Below, piece by piece: positions 54,955 through 62,732 of a stretch of 64,000 nt of DNA (the first letter of the stretch is position 1; every line of letters begins with the position of its first letter). The DNA lies in contig NZ_AP023033.1 in NCBI RefSeq assembly GCF_019670125.1, positions 3,869,501 through 3,933,500 on the forward strand, written 5' to 3'. The notes under the pieces were generated by a model. That model did not search any database and had not been told where the DNA came from. It saw only the letters and a list, made by a program, of their open reading frames with translations. Source of the DNA: Agarivorans aestuarii. GTDB lineage: Bacteria; Pseudomonadota; Gammaproteobacteria; Enterobacterales; Celerinatantimonadaceae. The position numbers and the translations under genes were made by a program.

Positions 54955-55802
54955 TGCTTAAAGTTGTAGAACAGCCGAGTGAATTACGCTCGGCCCTAGA
55001 TGCCGCACGCCTAAAAGGTCGAAAAATTGGCTTTGTTCCCACCATGGGCAATCTGCATGCTGGCCACATTGCGCTGGTTAAGGAAGCCCAAAAAAGCTGC
55101 GATGTAGTGGTGGTGTCTATTTTTGTTAATCCGCTGCAATTTAACAACAGTAGTGATTTAGCCAACTACCCTCGCACCCTAGAACAAGATATTACGGCGC
55201 TAAATCAAGCCGGTGCTGATTTTGTATTTACCCCTAGTGCTGAAGAGCTTTACCCAAATGGTTTGGAAGCAGAGACTAAAGTAACAGTGCCTGTTCTTTC
55301 AGACATTCTGGAAGGCGAATTACGTCCTGGTCATTTTGACGGCGTCTCGACTGTGGTTTGTAAACTGTTTAATCTCGTGCAGCCACATTTGGCAGTATTT
55401 GGCGAAAAAGATTATCAGCAGCTCGCTCTTATTCGCAAGATGACTACAGACCTGTTACTGCCAATTGAAATTATTGGCCTTGCTACGGTAAGAGAAGCGA
55501 GTGGTTTAGCCATGAGCTCTCGCAACAACCGCTTAAGTGCCGAGCAACTGCAAACCGCGCCACTATTAGCAAAAGAGATGAGGAACATCGCATCACAGCT
55601 AAGCCACAGCAATCAAGCTGAACTTAGCAAAGCAGCCCAACAAACGCTGGAAAACAACGGATTTAAGTGCGACGGTATCGATATCGTAGACGCCGAAAGC
55701 CTAAGCCCCCTATCCCCCCAATCTCGCTCTGCTGTTATTCTAATGGCCGCCTTCCTCGGAGAAGTAAGGCTAATAGATAACTGCGTGATTGAACTACACT
55801 AA
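54954..55802 (+). CDS. panC: Pantothenate synthetase
   Basis: 282 residues. It joins pantoate and beta-alanine using ATP. The HIGH-like motif is FVPTMGNLHAGH (about 29-40), with FVNPLQF, LRPGHFDGVSTVV and FGEKDYQQL further on and the KMSKS-like loop MSSRNNRLS. One-base overlap with panB; panD follows 27 nt later. Confidence 0.97.
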   Translation: MLKVVEQPSELRSALDAARLKGRKIGFVPTMGNLHAGHIALVKEAQKSCDVVVVSIFVNPLQFNNSSDLANYPRTLEQDITALNQAGADFVFTPSAEELYPNGLEAETKVTVPVLSDILEGELRPGHFDGVSTVVCKLFNLVQPHLAVFGEKDYQQLALIRKMTTDLLLPIEIIGLATVREASGLAMSSRNNRLSAEQLQTAPLLAKEMRNIASQLSHSNQAELSKAAQQTLENNGFKCDGIDIVDAESLSPLSPQSRSAVILMAAFLGEVRLIDNCVIELH

Positions 55803-55829
55803 TTTCGTCGATTAAAAGAGAGAACGTCA

Positions 55830-56210
55830 ATGCAAACCACTATGCTAAAAGGCAAACTTCACCAAGCACGCGTAACCCATGCAGAGCTCAACTATGAAGG
55901 CTCTTGTGCTATCGACCAGGATGTTTTGGATCAAGCAGGTATTCTCGAATACGAGAAAATTGATATCTATAATATTGAGAATGGCGAGCGTTTTTCTACT
56001 TACGCAATCTCTGGTGAACGCGGCTCAAAAATCATCTCAGTAAATGGCGCAGCAGCACGTCGCGCAGCCGTGGGCGACCGAGTCATTATTTGTGCTTATG
56101 TTGGTATGAGCAACGAAGAAGCTAAGTCTCATAAACCTTCTTTGGTTTACCTAAACGAGAACAACGATATCGTTAGAACCAGCAAAGATATTCCAGTTCA
56201 ATTAGCTTAG
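55830..56210 (+). CDS. panD: Aspartate 1-decarboxylase proenzyme
   Basis: 126 residues, same size as E. coli PanD. It makes beta-alanine. The self-cleavage site is Gly24-Ser25 in YEGSCAID, where Ser25 becomes the pyruvoyl group; [17 protein letters not shown] is also conserved. AAGAGAGAA precedes the ATG. Last gene of panBCD, followed by a strong terminator. Confidence 0.97.
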   Translation: MQTTMLKGKLHQARVTHAELNYEGSCAIDQDVLDQAGILEYEKIDIYNIENGERFSTYAISGERGSKIISVNGAAARRAAVGDRVIICAYVGMSNEEAKSHKPSLVYLNENNDIVRTSKDIPVQLA

Positions 56211-56232
56211 CACCAAAGCTGTGCAGGCTTTA

Positions 56233-56263
56233 AAATGGCGCACCATCTACGTGCGCCATTTTT
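56233..56263 (+). terminator. Terminator of the pan operon
   Basis: AAATGGCGCAC (56233-56243) pairs with GTGCGCCATTT (56251-56261) around a 7-nt loop, ending in five T. Clear intrinsic terminator. Confidence 0.9.
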
Positions 56264-56450
56264 GTACCTTTTGTCATAAAACAGCAAATAAACCCTTACA
56301 TTTAACCTCATTGCAACACCACCAAAATATCTCTCCAACAATAAAATCAAAACTAGCGATAAGTTTGCCTTATTAAGGACTTACGAAAGCTTTGGTTTGT
56401 TTTTTGCTGTAAAGAACTAAAGATTAAAGTTTGTAGCGCAGGGAGCGGTC

Positions 56451-56900
56451 GTGCTAAGTATTTATCTGGTATTGCTGGTGTTATTTGTCTTAGCATTAAT
56501 ACCTATTCCATCAATAGTATCAAGCCATCGTCGAGCTGATAATCAACAACAGATTGAACATACACAACTGCTTCAATCGCTCAATCATATGACAAGAAGA
56601 CATTGGCGCATGCAGGCTCAGAAGCTCTCAGACCCACTGTTTTCTCCAGCGGAGCTAGACGGTACCAAAGAGCAAATAGAAGAAATAATGGTGTTACTAC
56701 AAGCTCAAAACAACTACCGCTACTGCGCCAAGGTTGAACAGATTGTATTGTATTGGCAAGCGCTTGCTCACTGTCAAAACCTAAGCCAACTGCGCCACTA
56801 TCATCAGCAAATATTACAACTCACCCAACTGGCCACCAGCGACTCTTTTAAACAAAACACTCAAAAGGGAACAGTCTTTGCTTTGACTCCTAATAAGTAA
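56451..56900 (+). CDS. Unknown membrane-anchored protein, first gene of a chemoreceptor cassette
   Basis: 149 residues from GTG 56451. One membrane helix (about 4-24, LVLLVLFVLALIPIPSIV) is followed by a helical, Gln/His-rich soluble part with Cys at two places (YCAKV and HCQNL). No family recognised. It lies 28 nt upstream of the chemoreceptor gene and on the same strand, and all three cassette proteins have N-terminal anchors, which suggests they act together. Confidence 0.75.
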   Translation: MLSIYLVLLVLFVLALIPIPSIVSSHRRADNQQQIEHTQLLQSLNHMTRRHWRMQAQKLSDPLFSPAELDGTKEQIEEIMVLLQAQNNYRYCAKVEQIVLYWQALAHCQNLSQLRHYHQQILQLTQLATSDSFKQNTQKGTVFALTPNK

Positions 56901-56928
56901 ATATGCGAATACGTATAAAGGAGTTTAA

Positions 56929-58020
56929 ATGCGTAGTGCAGCCACTATTTTTTATAGCTTTCTGTTTGGTTTTTTAGTGCTTATAGGATTGAGCATTATT
57001 GACCTACAACAGCAGCAAAGCCTCGCTAACCTCGCTTTAGTCTGTTTAAGCTTGTGTTTAAGTGGCCTCACCTTAAGTGTGCTCAAACTGTTAATGCAAC
57101 AAATTGAGCAGCCAGACAAGGTACATAGCAAAGGCTTAGCCAGCTACCTATTCCAAGATACTCGCCACCAGCAACTCGAACTGCTAAGAGAACAGCAACG
57201 CCGAGTATTAGAACAGCAAGATGCCTTAGACGAAATCAGTCACTGCTCAAAAGAACTGTCATTACAGGCTCAGTCGGTGGCCTCTGGCGCCGTTCAGCAA
57301 GCAGATGCTAGCCAAGCCTCTGCCAGCGCAGTGGTAGAAATGAGTGAAAGCATTAAAGATGTTGCCGAGCAAGTTAAGCTGGTGGCAGAAGCCAGCTTTG
57401 AAGCCAAACGCTTCTCTGAGCTGGGCCAAGAGGCCGCCTTAGTCGCTCAGCAGGGTACCGAAAAAATGGTGGCTAAAGGTGAAGTTAGCCTTGAGAAGGT
57501 CACCCAATTACACCAAAAATCGAACACCGTAAGCAGCATTTCAAAAACCATTGAAGAAATAGCCGAACAAACTAATTTATTGGCACTTAACGCCTCCATC
57601 GAAGCCGCTCGTGCAGGTGAGCATGGTCGCGGCTTTGCCATTGTAGCTAATGAAGTTAGAAACCTTGCTAACCGCAGTCATCAATCTGCCAACGAAATCA
57701 GCGACAGTATGCGTGAAGTACAACGCAACATTAATGAAGTGCTCGAGCACATCACTCAACTAACCACCCAAGCTCAAGAGATTCAAGACACTGTGGATAA
57801 TTCACGCCAGCAACTTAAGCTGATTTACACCAAAAACCAAGAGCTTCAAGCCCAAACAGAAATGATAGCGAGCAACAGTGAACAACAACACGCGGCAACT
57901 ATCGAGCTTTCTGCTCACATCAACCAAGTAGCAGACTCCGCCCGAGAGAACACCGCCAGTGCCGAGCAAAGCGCCGACATTGCCAAACACCTTAGCGTGT
58001 TAAGTCAGCAAGGAGCGTAA
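56929..58020 (+). CDS. Methyl-accepting chemotaxis protein without periplasmic sensor
   Basis: 363 residues. Two membrane helices (about 7-25 and 33-55) are separated by only about eight residues, so there is no periplasmic ligand domain. Most of the rest (about 80-360) is an MCP signalling coiled coil with the hairpin tip [20 protein letters not shown]. It should interact with CheA/CheW. AAGGAG precedes the ATG. The next gene starts one base after its stop, and that protein carries the NIT-like sensory part. Confidence 0.92.
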   Translation: MRSAATIFYSFLFGFLVLIGLSIIDLQQQQSLANLALVCLSLCLSGLTLSVLKLLMQQIEQPDKVHSKGLASYLFQDTRHQQLELLREQQRRVLEQQDALDEISHCSKELSLQAQSVASGAVQQADASQASASAVVEMSESIKDVAEQVKLVAEASFEAKRFSELGQEAALVAQQGTEKMVAKGEVSLEKVTQLHQKSNTVSSISKTIEEIAEQTNLLALNASIEAARAGEHGRGFAIVANEVRNLANRSHQSANEISDSMREVQRNINEVLEHITQLTTQAQEIQDTVDNSRQQLKLIYTKNQELQAQTEMIASNSEQQHAATIELSAHINQVADSARENTASAEQSADIAKHLSVLSQQGA

Positions 58021-58021
58021 T

Positions 58022-58858
58022 ATGAATACTAGCGTTATTATTGCCACTAGCGTAATTAGCCTACTGCTAATATCAATTGCTATCTCTTGGTTATTAGCCA
58101 AGCGCCGTACTCAGCAGCAGTACGCTGGCCTTGCAGCCTTAAAGCTACTAAAAAACCTAGTGGTATCGCTGCAAAAACATCGCGGCCTAAGTTGTGCCAT
58201 TCTAAATGGCGACCAACAGCAATCTGCCGCATTAAATGCGCAACAAAAGCAAATTGTAAGCGCTCACCTCAGTTTAAGCGAAGACAGCTTTGTATCGCGC
58301 CAAGCTCGCTGGGATAGCTTTAATCAACACTGGCCAAGGCTACAGCAAAATTGGCCAAGCAATAACTTAGAAAACAATATTGCTCAACACAGTTTGATGA
58401 TCAAAAACTTGCTGTTTTTGTCACAAGACCTAGCCAGTTTTTACTGCTTATCTAGCCTAAGCAAGCAACATAAAAACATCGACTTTTTGTGGTTTGAACT
58501 GTTGGAAACAGCTGAATCAATTGGTCAAGTAAGGGCGCTAGGCAGCGGTTTGGCAGCCGCCAAACAAAGCAGCAGTGTTGAGCGGATCCGTTTGGCCTTC
58601 TTGCACAACAAAATTGCCCAAATTGATTCGCAATCACTCAACCATTTTGCTCACAGCTTTATTCCCAATGACCCGGCTTATCAGCCCTTGTTGGAACAGC
58701 TACTTGATACCATAGAGGTCGAGTTGATCAACAAACCTCAGCCGACTATTTCGGTGAATGAGTATTTTCAGCAGGCGAGTAAAGTACTGGAAGGGCTATA
58801 CCAACTATTTGATGCTGGAATAGCCCATTTGGAAGCGCAACAACACGCTAAGCATTAG
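58022..58858 (+). CDS. NIT-domain-like membrane-anchored protein, partner of the chemoreceptor
   Basis: 278 residues. One N-terminal helix (about 5-24) is followed by an all-helical domain. LKNLVVSLQKHRGLSCAILNG (about 43-63) resembles the first conserved block of nitrate/nitrite-sensing NIT domains (LQxERGxS), and ESIGQVRALGSGLAA fits the second Arg-containing block. Assignment is by pattern and moderate. It begins one base after the chemoreceptor stop, so the pair is tightly coupled: it is probably the receptor's detached sensor. Confidence 0.65.
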   Translation: MNTSVIIATSVISLLLISIAISWLLAKRRTQQQYAGLAALKLLKNLVVSLQKHRGLSCAILNGDQQQSAALNAQQKQIVSAHLSLSEDSFVSRQARWDSFNQHWPRLQQNWPSNNLENNIAQHSLMIKNLLFLSQDLASFYCLSSLSKQHKNIDFLWFELLETAESIGQVRALGSGLAAAKQSSSVERIRLAFLHNKIAQIDSQSLNHFAHSFIPNDPAYQPLLEQLLDTIEVELINKPQPTISVNEYFQQASKVLEGLYQLFDAGIAHLEAQQHAKH

Positions 58859-59521
58859 CTAAGCTAAGTGGCTACGCAGCTGCCAAAGTTGCTGGCCACT
58901 GTTTTGATACTTACGTTCAAAAGCAGTAATTGGTGTATCGGTTTTAAAGCTATTTAGCTGGCTTGAATGGCCAGCTAATTCTAGCGCTACTTGAAACTCT
59001 TCCAAGTAAGTTTGCCAGTTACTGCGCAGTTCGAGTTGCCCACCAAGCTTAAGCAAATAAGGGAACACGGCACTACCGTGCCAACGACGCTGCAAGTGTC
59101 GCGACTTTGGCCAAGGATTCGGGTACAAGATGTAATGATGACTAGGCTGCCACCCAGCTTCCACGGCCAAACGCCAAAAATCGTTTAAATCCACTTGCAA
59201 TAACAAGTAGTTTTGCCCCGCTTGGTCAAAATGCGCCTGGTGCTTAGTTAAACGGTGGGCCGATTTGTCCATACCAATGACCAGCGCATCTGGATGCAGC
59301 TCAGCTAAGGCCGCGGTGCTAACACCTGTGCCACAGCAAGAATCAAACACTAGAGGTCGCGCCGCCACCTCTACCTGCTTTTCTAACTGCAAAAATGCTT
59401 CTAGAGTATGCTGGCGATAAGGCTTTTTGAACTCTTCATCAAGGTGGCGCTGTACCACCTTGTTTAAGTTTTCGTGAATACCTTGCTGGTTAGAGCTAAC
59501 GCTACGAGAGTTGCCTTCCAT
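58859..59521 (-). CDS. TrmB-like SAM-dependent methyltransferase
   Basis: 220 residues from ATG 59521, which overlaps the stop of yadH by one base. The SAM-binding loop is FDSCCGTGVSTAAL (about 59-72), and YPNPWPKSRHLQRRWHGS matches the substrate motif (PNPWPKxRHxxRR) of tRNA guanine-N7 methyltransferase TrmB. It is more divergent than a housekeeping TrmB, so a paralogue with another target is possible. Convergent with the NIT-like gene, with no gap between. Confidence 0.8.
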   Translation of the reverse strand: MEGNSRSVSSNQQGIHENLNKVVQRHLDEEFKKPYRQHTLEAFLQLEKQVEVAARPLVFDSCCGTGVSTAALAELHPDALVIGMDKSAHRLTKHQAHFDQAGQNYLLLQVDLNDFWRLAVEAGWQPSHHYILYPNPWPKSRHLQRRWHGSAVFPYLLKLGGQLELRSNWQTYLEEFQVALELAGHSSQLNSFKTDTPITAFERKYQNSGQQLWQLRSHLA

Positions 59522-60294
59522 TACGCTCTCAACCCATAACCACGTTTGATTAAGATATACGCCCAAGCATACAAAATGGCAATGAAGCCCAAGATCATGC
59601 TAAATGATAAATACAGCGATACATCGCTTATGCCCAAGAAGCCAAACCGAAAGGCGTTAACCATGTAAACAATCGGGTTGATTTGGGAGACCCCTTGCCA
59701 AAACTCAGGCAGTAAACTAATTGAATAGAATACTCCTCCCAAGTAAGTAAGTGGCGTTAAGATAAAGGTAGGGATTATGCTAATGTCATCAAAGGTGTTG
59801 GCGTAAATCGCGTTAATAAGCCCACCTAATGCAAACAATATTGAGGTTAACAACACCGTGAGCATAATCGCGACAACGCTGTGTAACTGCAGAGGAACAA
59901 AGAATAGCGATACCATTGTTACAATAAAGCCAACACATAAGCCGCGAGCAACACCACCACCAACAAAACCAAAAATAATGATGTAGTTAGGCACTGGGGC
60001 TACCAGTAACTCTTCGATGTTTCGCTGAAACTTACAGCTAAAAAACGAAGACGCTACATTAGAGTATGAGTTGGTAATCACCGACATCATAATCAAACCT
60101 GGAACAATAAATTCCATGTAGCTATAGCCACCCATTTGGCCAATTCGCGAACCAATCAGGTTACCAAAAATAACAAAATACAGGCTCATGGTAATGGCAG
60201 GCGGTACCAAGGTTTGCACCCAAATGCGCCCAAAGCGAATGATCTCTTTGCTTAAAATGCTTTTTAGTGCCGTGCCGTACAATGCGAGCTTCAT
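59521..60294 (-). CDS. yadH: YadH-type ABC transporter permease
   Basis: 257 residues (E. coli YadH 256), ABC-2 membrane family with six hydrophobic segments. FSCKFQRNIEELLVAPVPN and PLTYLGGVFYSISLLPEFWQ are hallmarks. It pairs with the ATPase gene upstream, overlapping it by 4 nt. The YadGH export substrate is not established to my knowledge. Confidence 0.93.
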   Translation of the reverse strand: MKLALYGTALKSILSKEIIRFGRIWVQTLVPPAITMSLYFVIFGNLIGSRIGQMGGYSYMEFIVPGLIMMSVITNSYSNVASSFFSCKFQRNIEELLVAPVPNYIIIFGFVGGGVARGLCVGFIVTMVSLFFVPLQLHSVVAIMLTVLLTSILFALGGLINAIYANTFDDISIIPTFILTPLTYLGGVFYSISLLPEFWQGVSQINPIVYMVNAFRFGFLGISDVSLYLSFSMILGFIAILYAWAYILIKRGYGLRA

Positions 60295-61208
60295 GCTTGC
60301 CTCCCTTGAGCCACTAGGGTCACAAACAATTCTTCTAAACGGTTGGCTTTATTGCGCATGCTATGAACCACCACCCCGGTTTCATCCAGCAAGCGAAACA
60401 CCGCATTTAAGCCTTGGCTTTTTTCTACATCAACTTCCAAGGTGTGGTCGTCAACTAAGCGTGACTCAAAACCCGCTAGCTCCACTGCTTGCTGGCGGCT
60501 TTCAATATCAAAAATAAAGGTTTCTAGGTTTAACTTCGAGAGAAGCTGCTTCATTGAAGTGTTTTCTACCAGTTCACCCTTATCAATAATACCGATATTG
60601 CGGCACAGCATTTCAGCTTCTTCTAAGTAGTGAGTAGTTAAAATAATGGTTATGCCTTGGCTATTAAGCTGTTTTAAGAAGTCCCACATTGAACGACGTA
60701 ACTCTATGTCTACCCCAGCGGTAGGCTCATCCAAGATAAGCAACTTTGGCTCATGCATTAAAGCACGCGCAATCATCAATCGGCGCTTCATGCCACCGGA
60801 TAATTCGCGCGCTCGAGCATTGCGCTTTTCCCACAAATCCAATTGGGCGAGGTACTTTTCTGCGCGCTGCATAGCAAGAGGCCGCGGCACGCCATAGTAA
60901 CCTGCTTGATTCACCACAATTTGCAACACTGTTTCAAATTGGTTGAAGTTAAACTCTTGGGGAACAAGGCCAACATAAGACTTGGCCGCTTCCAAATCGG
61001 TATCAATGTCATGCCCAAAAATCTTAACCGAGCCAGCAGACTTATTTACCAAAGAGGTAATCACCCCAATCGAGGTCGACTTACCCGCTCCATTTGGGCC
61101 TAACAACGCAAAGAAATCACCTTGCTCAACTACCAAATCGAAGCCTTTTACCGCTTGCACCCCACCGGGGTAGGTTTTCTTCAAACCTTGAATCGCTAAC
61201 GCCTGCAT
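60291..61208 (-). CDS. yadG: YadG-type ABC transporter ATPase
   Basis: 305 residues from ATG 61208 (GTG 61214 is possible). Very similar to E. coli YadG. Walker A GPNGAGKST, the signature LSGGMKRRLMIARALMHEPK, Walker B LLILDEPTAGVD and the switch TTHYLEEAE are intact. It powers YadH. The terminator of hpt lies directly upstream, so it has its own promoter or depends on read-through. Confidence 0.95.
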   Translation of the reverse strand: MQALAIQGLKKTYPGGVQAVKGFDLVVEQGDFFALLGPNGAGKSTSIGVITSLVNKSAGSVKIFGHDIDTDLEAAKSYVGLVPQEFNFNQFETVLQIVVNQAGYYGVPRPLAMQRAEKYLAQLDLWEKRNARARELSGGMKRRLMIARALMHEPKLLILDEPTAGVDIELRRSMWDFLKQLNSQGITIILTTHYLEEAEMLCRNIGIIDKGELVENTSMKQLLSKLNLETFIFDIESRQQAVELAGFESRLVDDHTLEVDVEKSQGLNAVFRLLDETGVVVHSMRNKANRLEELFVTLVAQGRQA

Positions 61209-61230
61209 AATCACAACTTAAATTAACAAT

Positions 61231-61256
61231 AAAAATGGGCCCTTAGGGCCCAATGA
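61231..61256 (-). terminator. Terminator of hpt
   Basis: On the minus strand TTGGGCCC - TAA - GGGCCCA is followed by TTTTT. The 15-mer GGGCCCTAAGGGCCC is also the core of the litR terminator at 62710-62732. Confidence 0.85.
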
Positions 61257-61264
61257 TTAACCAC

Positions 61265-61795
61265 TTAGTCTAGCGGTATCACTTTGCCCACATAGGGTAG
61301 ATTGCGGTAGTACTGGTCAAAATCAAGGCCATAACCAATTACAAATTCGTCAGGAATACTAAAACCAGCCCAATCAACCGGTACTTCAACTTCGCGACGT
61401 GAGGGCTTATCCAACAAAGTACAAATAGATACACTGTGCGGTTCACGCAGCGACAACATCTCTCTTACTTTACTTAAGGTATTACCTGTATCGATGATAT
61501 CTTCAACAATGATCACGTCACAGCCTTTAATATCATCATCTAAATCTTTTAGTACACGAACATCTCGGGTACTTACCATACTACTGCCATAGCTGGATAC
61601 CGTCATGAAATCGAGCGTTAAGCTACGATCAATTTTACGCGCCAAATCAGACAGAAAAATGCAAGAGCCACGCAATAAGCCAACCAGTACCAATTTACGG
61701 TCAGAAGAGAACTTTTGTTCAATCTCTTTACCTATTTCTGCTACTCGTTGAGCAATTTCCTGCTCGCTGATCATTTCTTCTACGCGATGTTTCAT
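61265..61795 (-). CDS. hpt: Hypoxanthine phosphoribosyltransferase
   Basis: 176 residues (E. coli Hpt 178). It salvages hypoxanthine to [17 protein letters not shown] at the start, VDFMTxSSYG-like [10 protein letters not shown], and the PRPP-binding [14 protein letters not shown] (about 102-115) are present. Divergent from litR, the same arrangement as hpt and luxR/hapR in Vibrio. Confidence 0.97.
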   Translation of the reverse strand: MKHRVEEMISEQEIAQRVAEIGKEIEQKFSSDRKLVLVGLLRGSCIFLSDLARKIDRSLTLDFMTVSSYGSSMVSTRDVRVLKDLDDDIKGCDVIIVEDIIDTGNTLSKVREMLSLREPHSVSICTLLDKPSRREVEVPVDWAGFSIPDEFVIGYGLDFDQYYRNLPYVGKVIPLD

Positions 61796-61874
61796 AATGT
61801 CGACCTATCAATTGGCTGAGTATCTCAGCAAAAACTTACCTAGCATGAATGAGAAAAGAAAAACAAATATACGA

Positions 61875-61919
61875 ATTATCAATAAATTAACAAACAAATT
61901 ATTAGTTGTTTATATCAAT
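61875..61919. promoter_or_regulatory. LuxR/HapR-type half-sites in the hpt-litR gap
   Basis: TTATCAATAA (61875-61884) matches one complete half of the LuxR/HapR consensus (TTATTGATAAA-TTTATCAATAA), and TATCAATA recurs at 61912-61919. Their place upstream of a LuxR-family gene fits autoregulation. The 291-nt gap has no ORF. Confidence 0.35.
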
Positions 61920-62086
61920 AGCTATTAATTAGCTTGTAAATACACTATGATTTAATTGAAAGGCATTCGCATGTCGTCAGTTCTTTTTCACTGAACGACA
62001 CATTTTAGATGATTTTTATCCGAAATGGTAAACAAGAAATGCCTCATAAAAAATAATAAATGAAATAACAAACGCGAGAACAAACT

Positions 62087-62704
62087 ATGCAAACTAGCAC
62101 CTTAAGACGCCGTACCCGGCTGTCGCCGGAAGTTCGCCGTAAGCAGCTCATGCAATGCGCTGTTGAAATCTTTGCCCGTCGTGGTATTGGTCGTGCAGGT
62201 CACGCCGAAATCGCTGAATTAGCAAACGTATCGGTAGCAACCGTATTTAACTACTTTAATACCCGCGAAGACCTCGTTGATGCTGTTCTATCAGAGGTAG
62301 AACAAACCATGTTAGGTCTGGTTGAACAAACTTACCCTACTGACGAAAATGCGATTGCTGCCATTCAGCATCACTTGTCAGCTTTGGTAGAACTTGCTTA
62401 CAGCAACTCAGATGTAACTCACATTTGGCTAGAGTGGAGCTCTTCAGTACGTGAAGACGTATGGCCACGCTTTAGCGCTGTAATGGCTAAAATCAACCAA
62501 CAAATTGGTGAAAGCATTCAATCTGGCTTCGATAGCCAAGAAATCAGTAGCGCACTTAATGCTTTACAAGCTGCTCAAGCGGTTAACGCAGGATTGTACC
62601 TAGCTGTACAAATGATTAATCGACCTGACAGCCCAGAGCGCCAAGAAGTTGTAGATTTCTTGAATGACTTTGTATTGTCACTACTACGCCCACCGGGTAA
62701 GTAA
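62087..62704 (+). CDS. litR: LuxR/HapR/LitR-type quorum-sensing master regulator (TetR family)
   Basis: 205 residues. The N-terminal TetR helix-turn-helix (about 8-65) reads RTRLSPEVRRKQLMQCAVEI, then FARRGIGRAGHAEIAELANV and SVATVFNYFNTREDLVD, almost the HapR sequence. The C-terminal ligand domain keeps HIWLEWSSSVREDVWPRF, as in HapR (VWFEWSASTRDEVWPLF). In Vibrio these proteins control quorum-sensing genes. Position next to hpt is conserved. No promoter mapped. The gene name is by similarity. Confidence 0.92.
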   Translation: MQTSTLRRRTRLSPEVRRKQLMQCAVEIFARRGIGRAGHAEIAELANVSVATVFNYFNTREDLVDAVLSEVEQTMLGLVEQTYPTDENAIAAIQHHLSALVELAYSNSDVTHIWLEWSSSVREDVWPRFSAVMAKINQQIGESIQSGFDSQEISSALNALQAAQAVNAGLYLAVQMINRPDSPERQEVVDFLNDFVLSLLRPPGK

Positions 62705-62709
62705 GTAGC

Positions 62710-62732
62710 AAGGGCCCTAAGGGCCCTTTTTT
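62710..62732. terminator. Terminator between litR and mpl
   Basis: AAGGGCCC - TAA - GGGCCCTT followed by six T, 6 nt after the litR stop. The T run reaches the mpl stop codon of the opposite strand, so it probably serves both genes. Confidence 0.9.
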
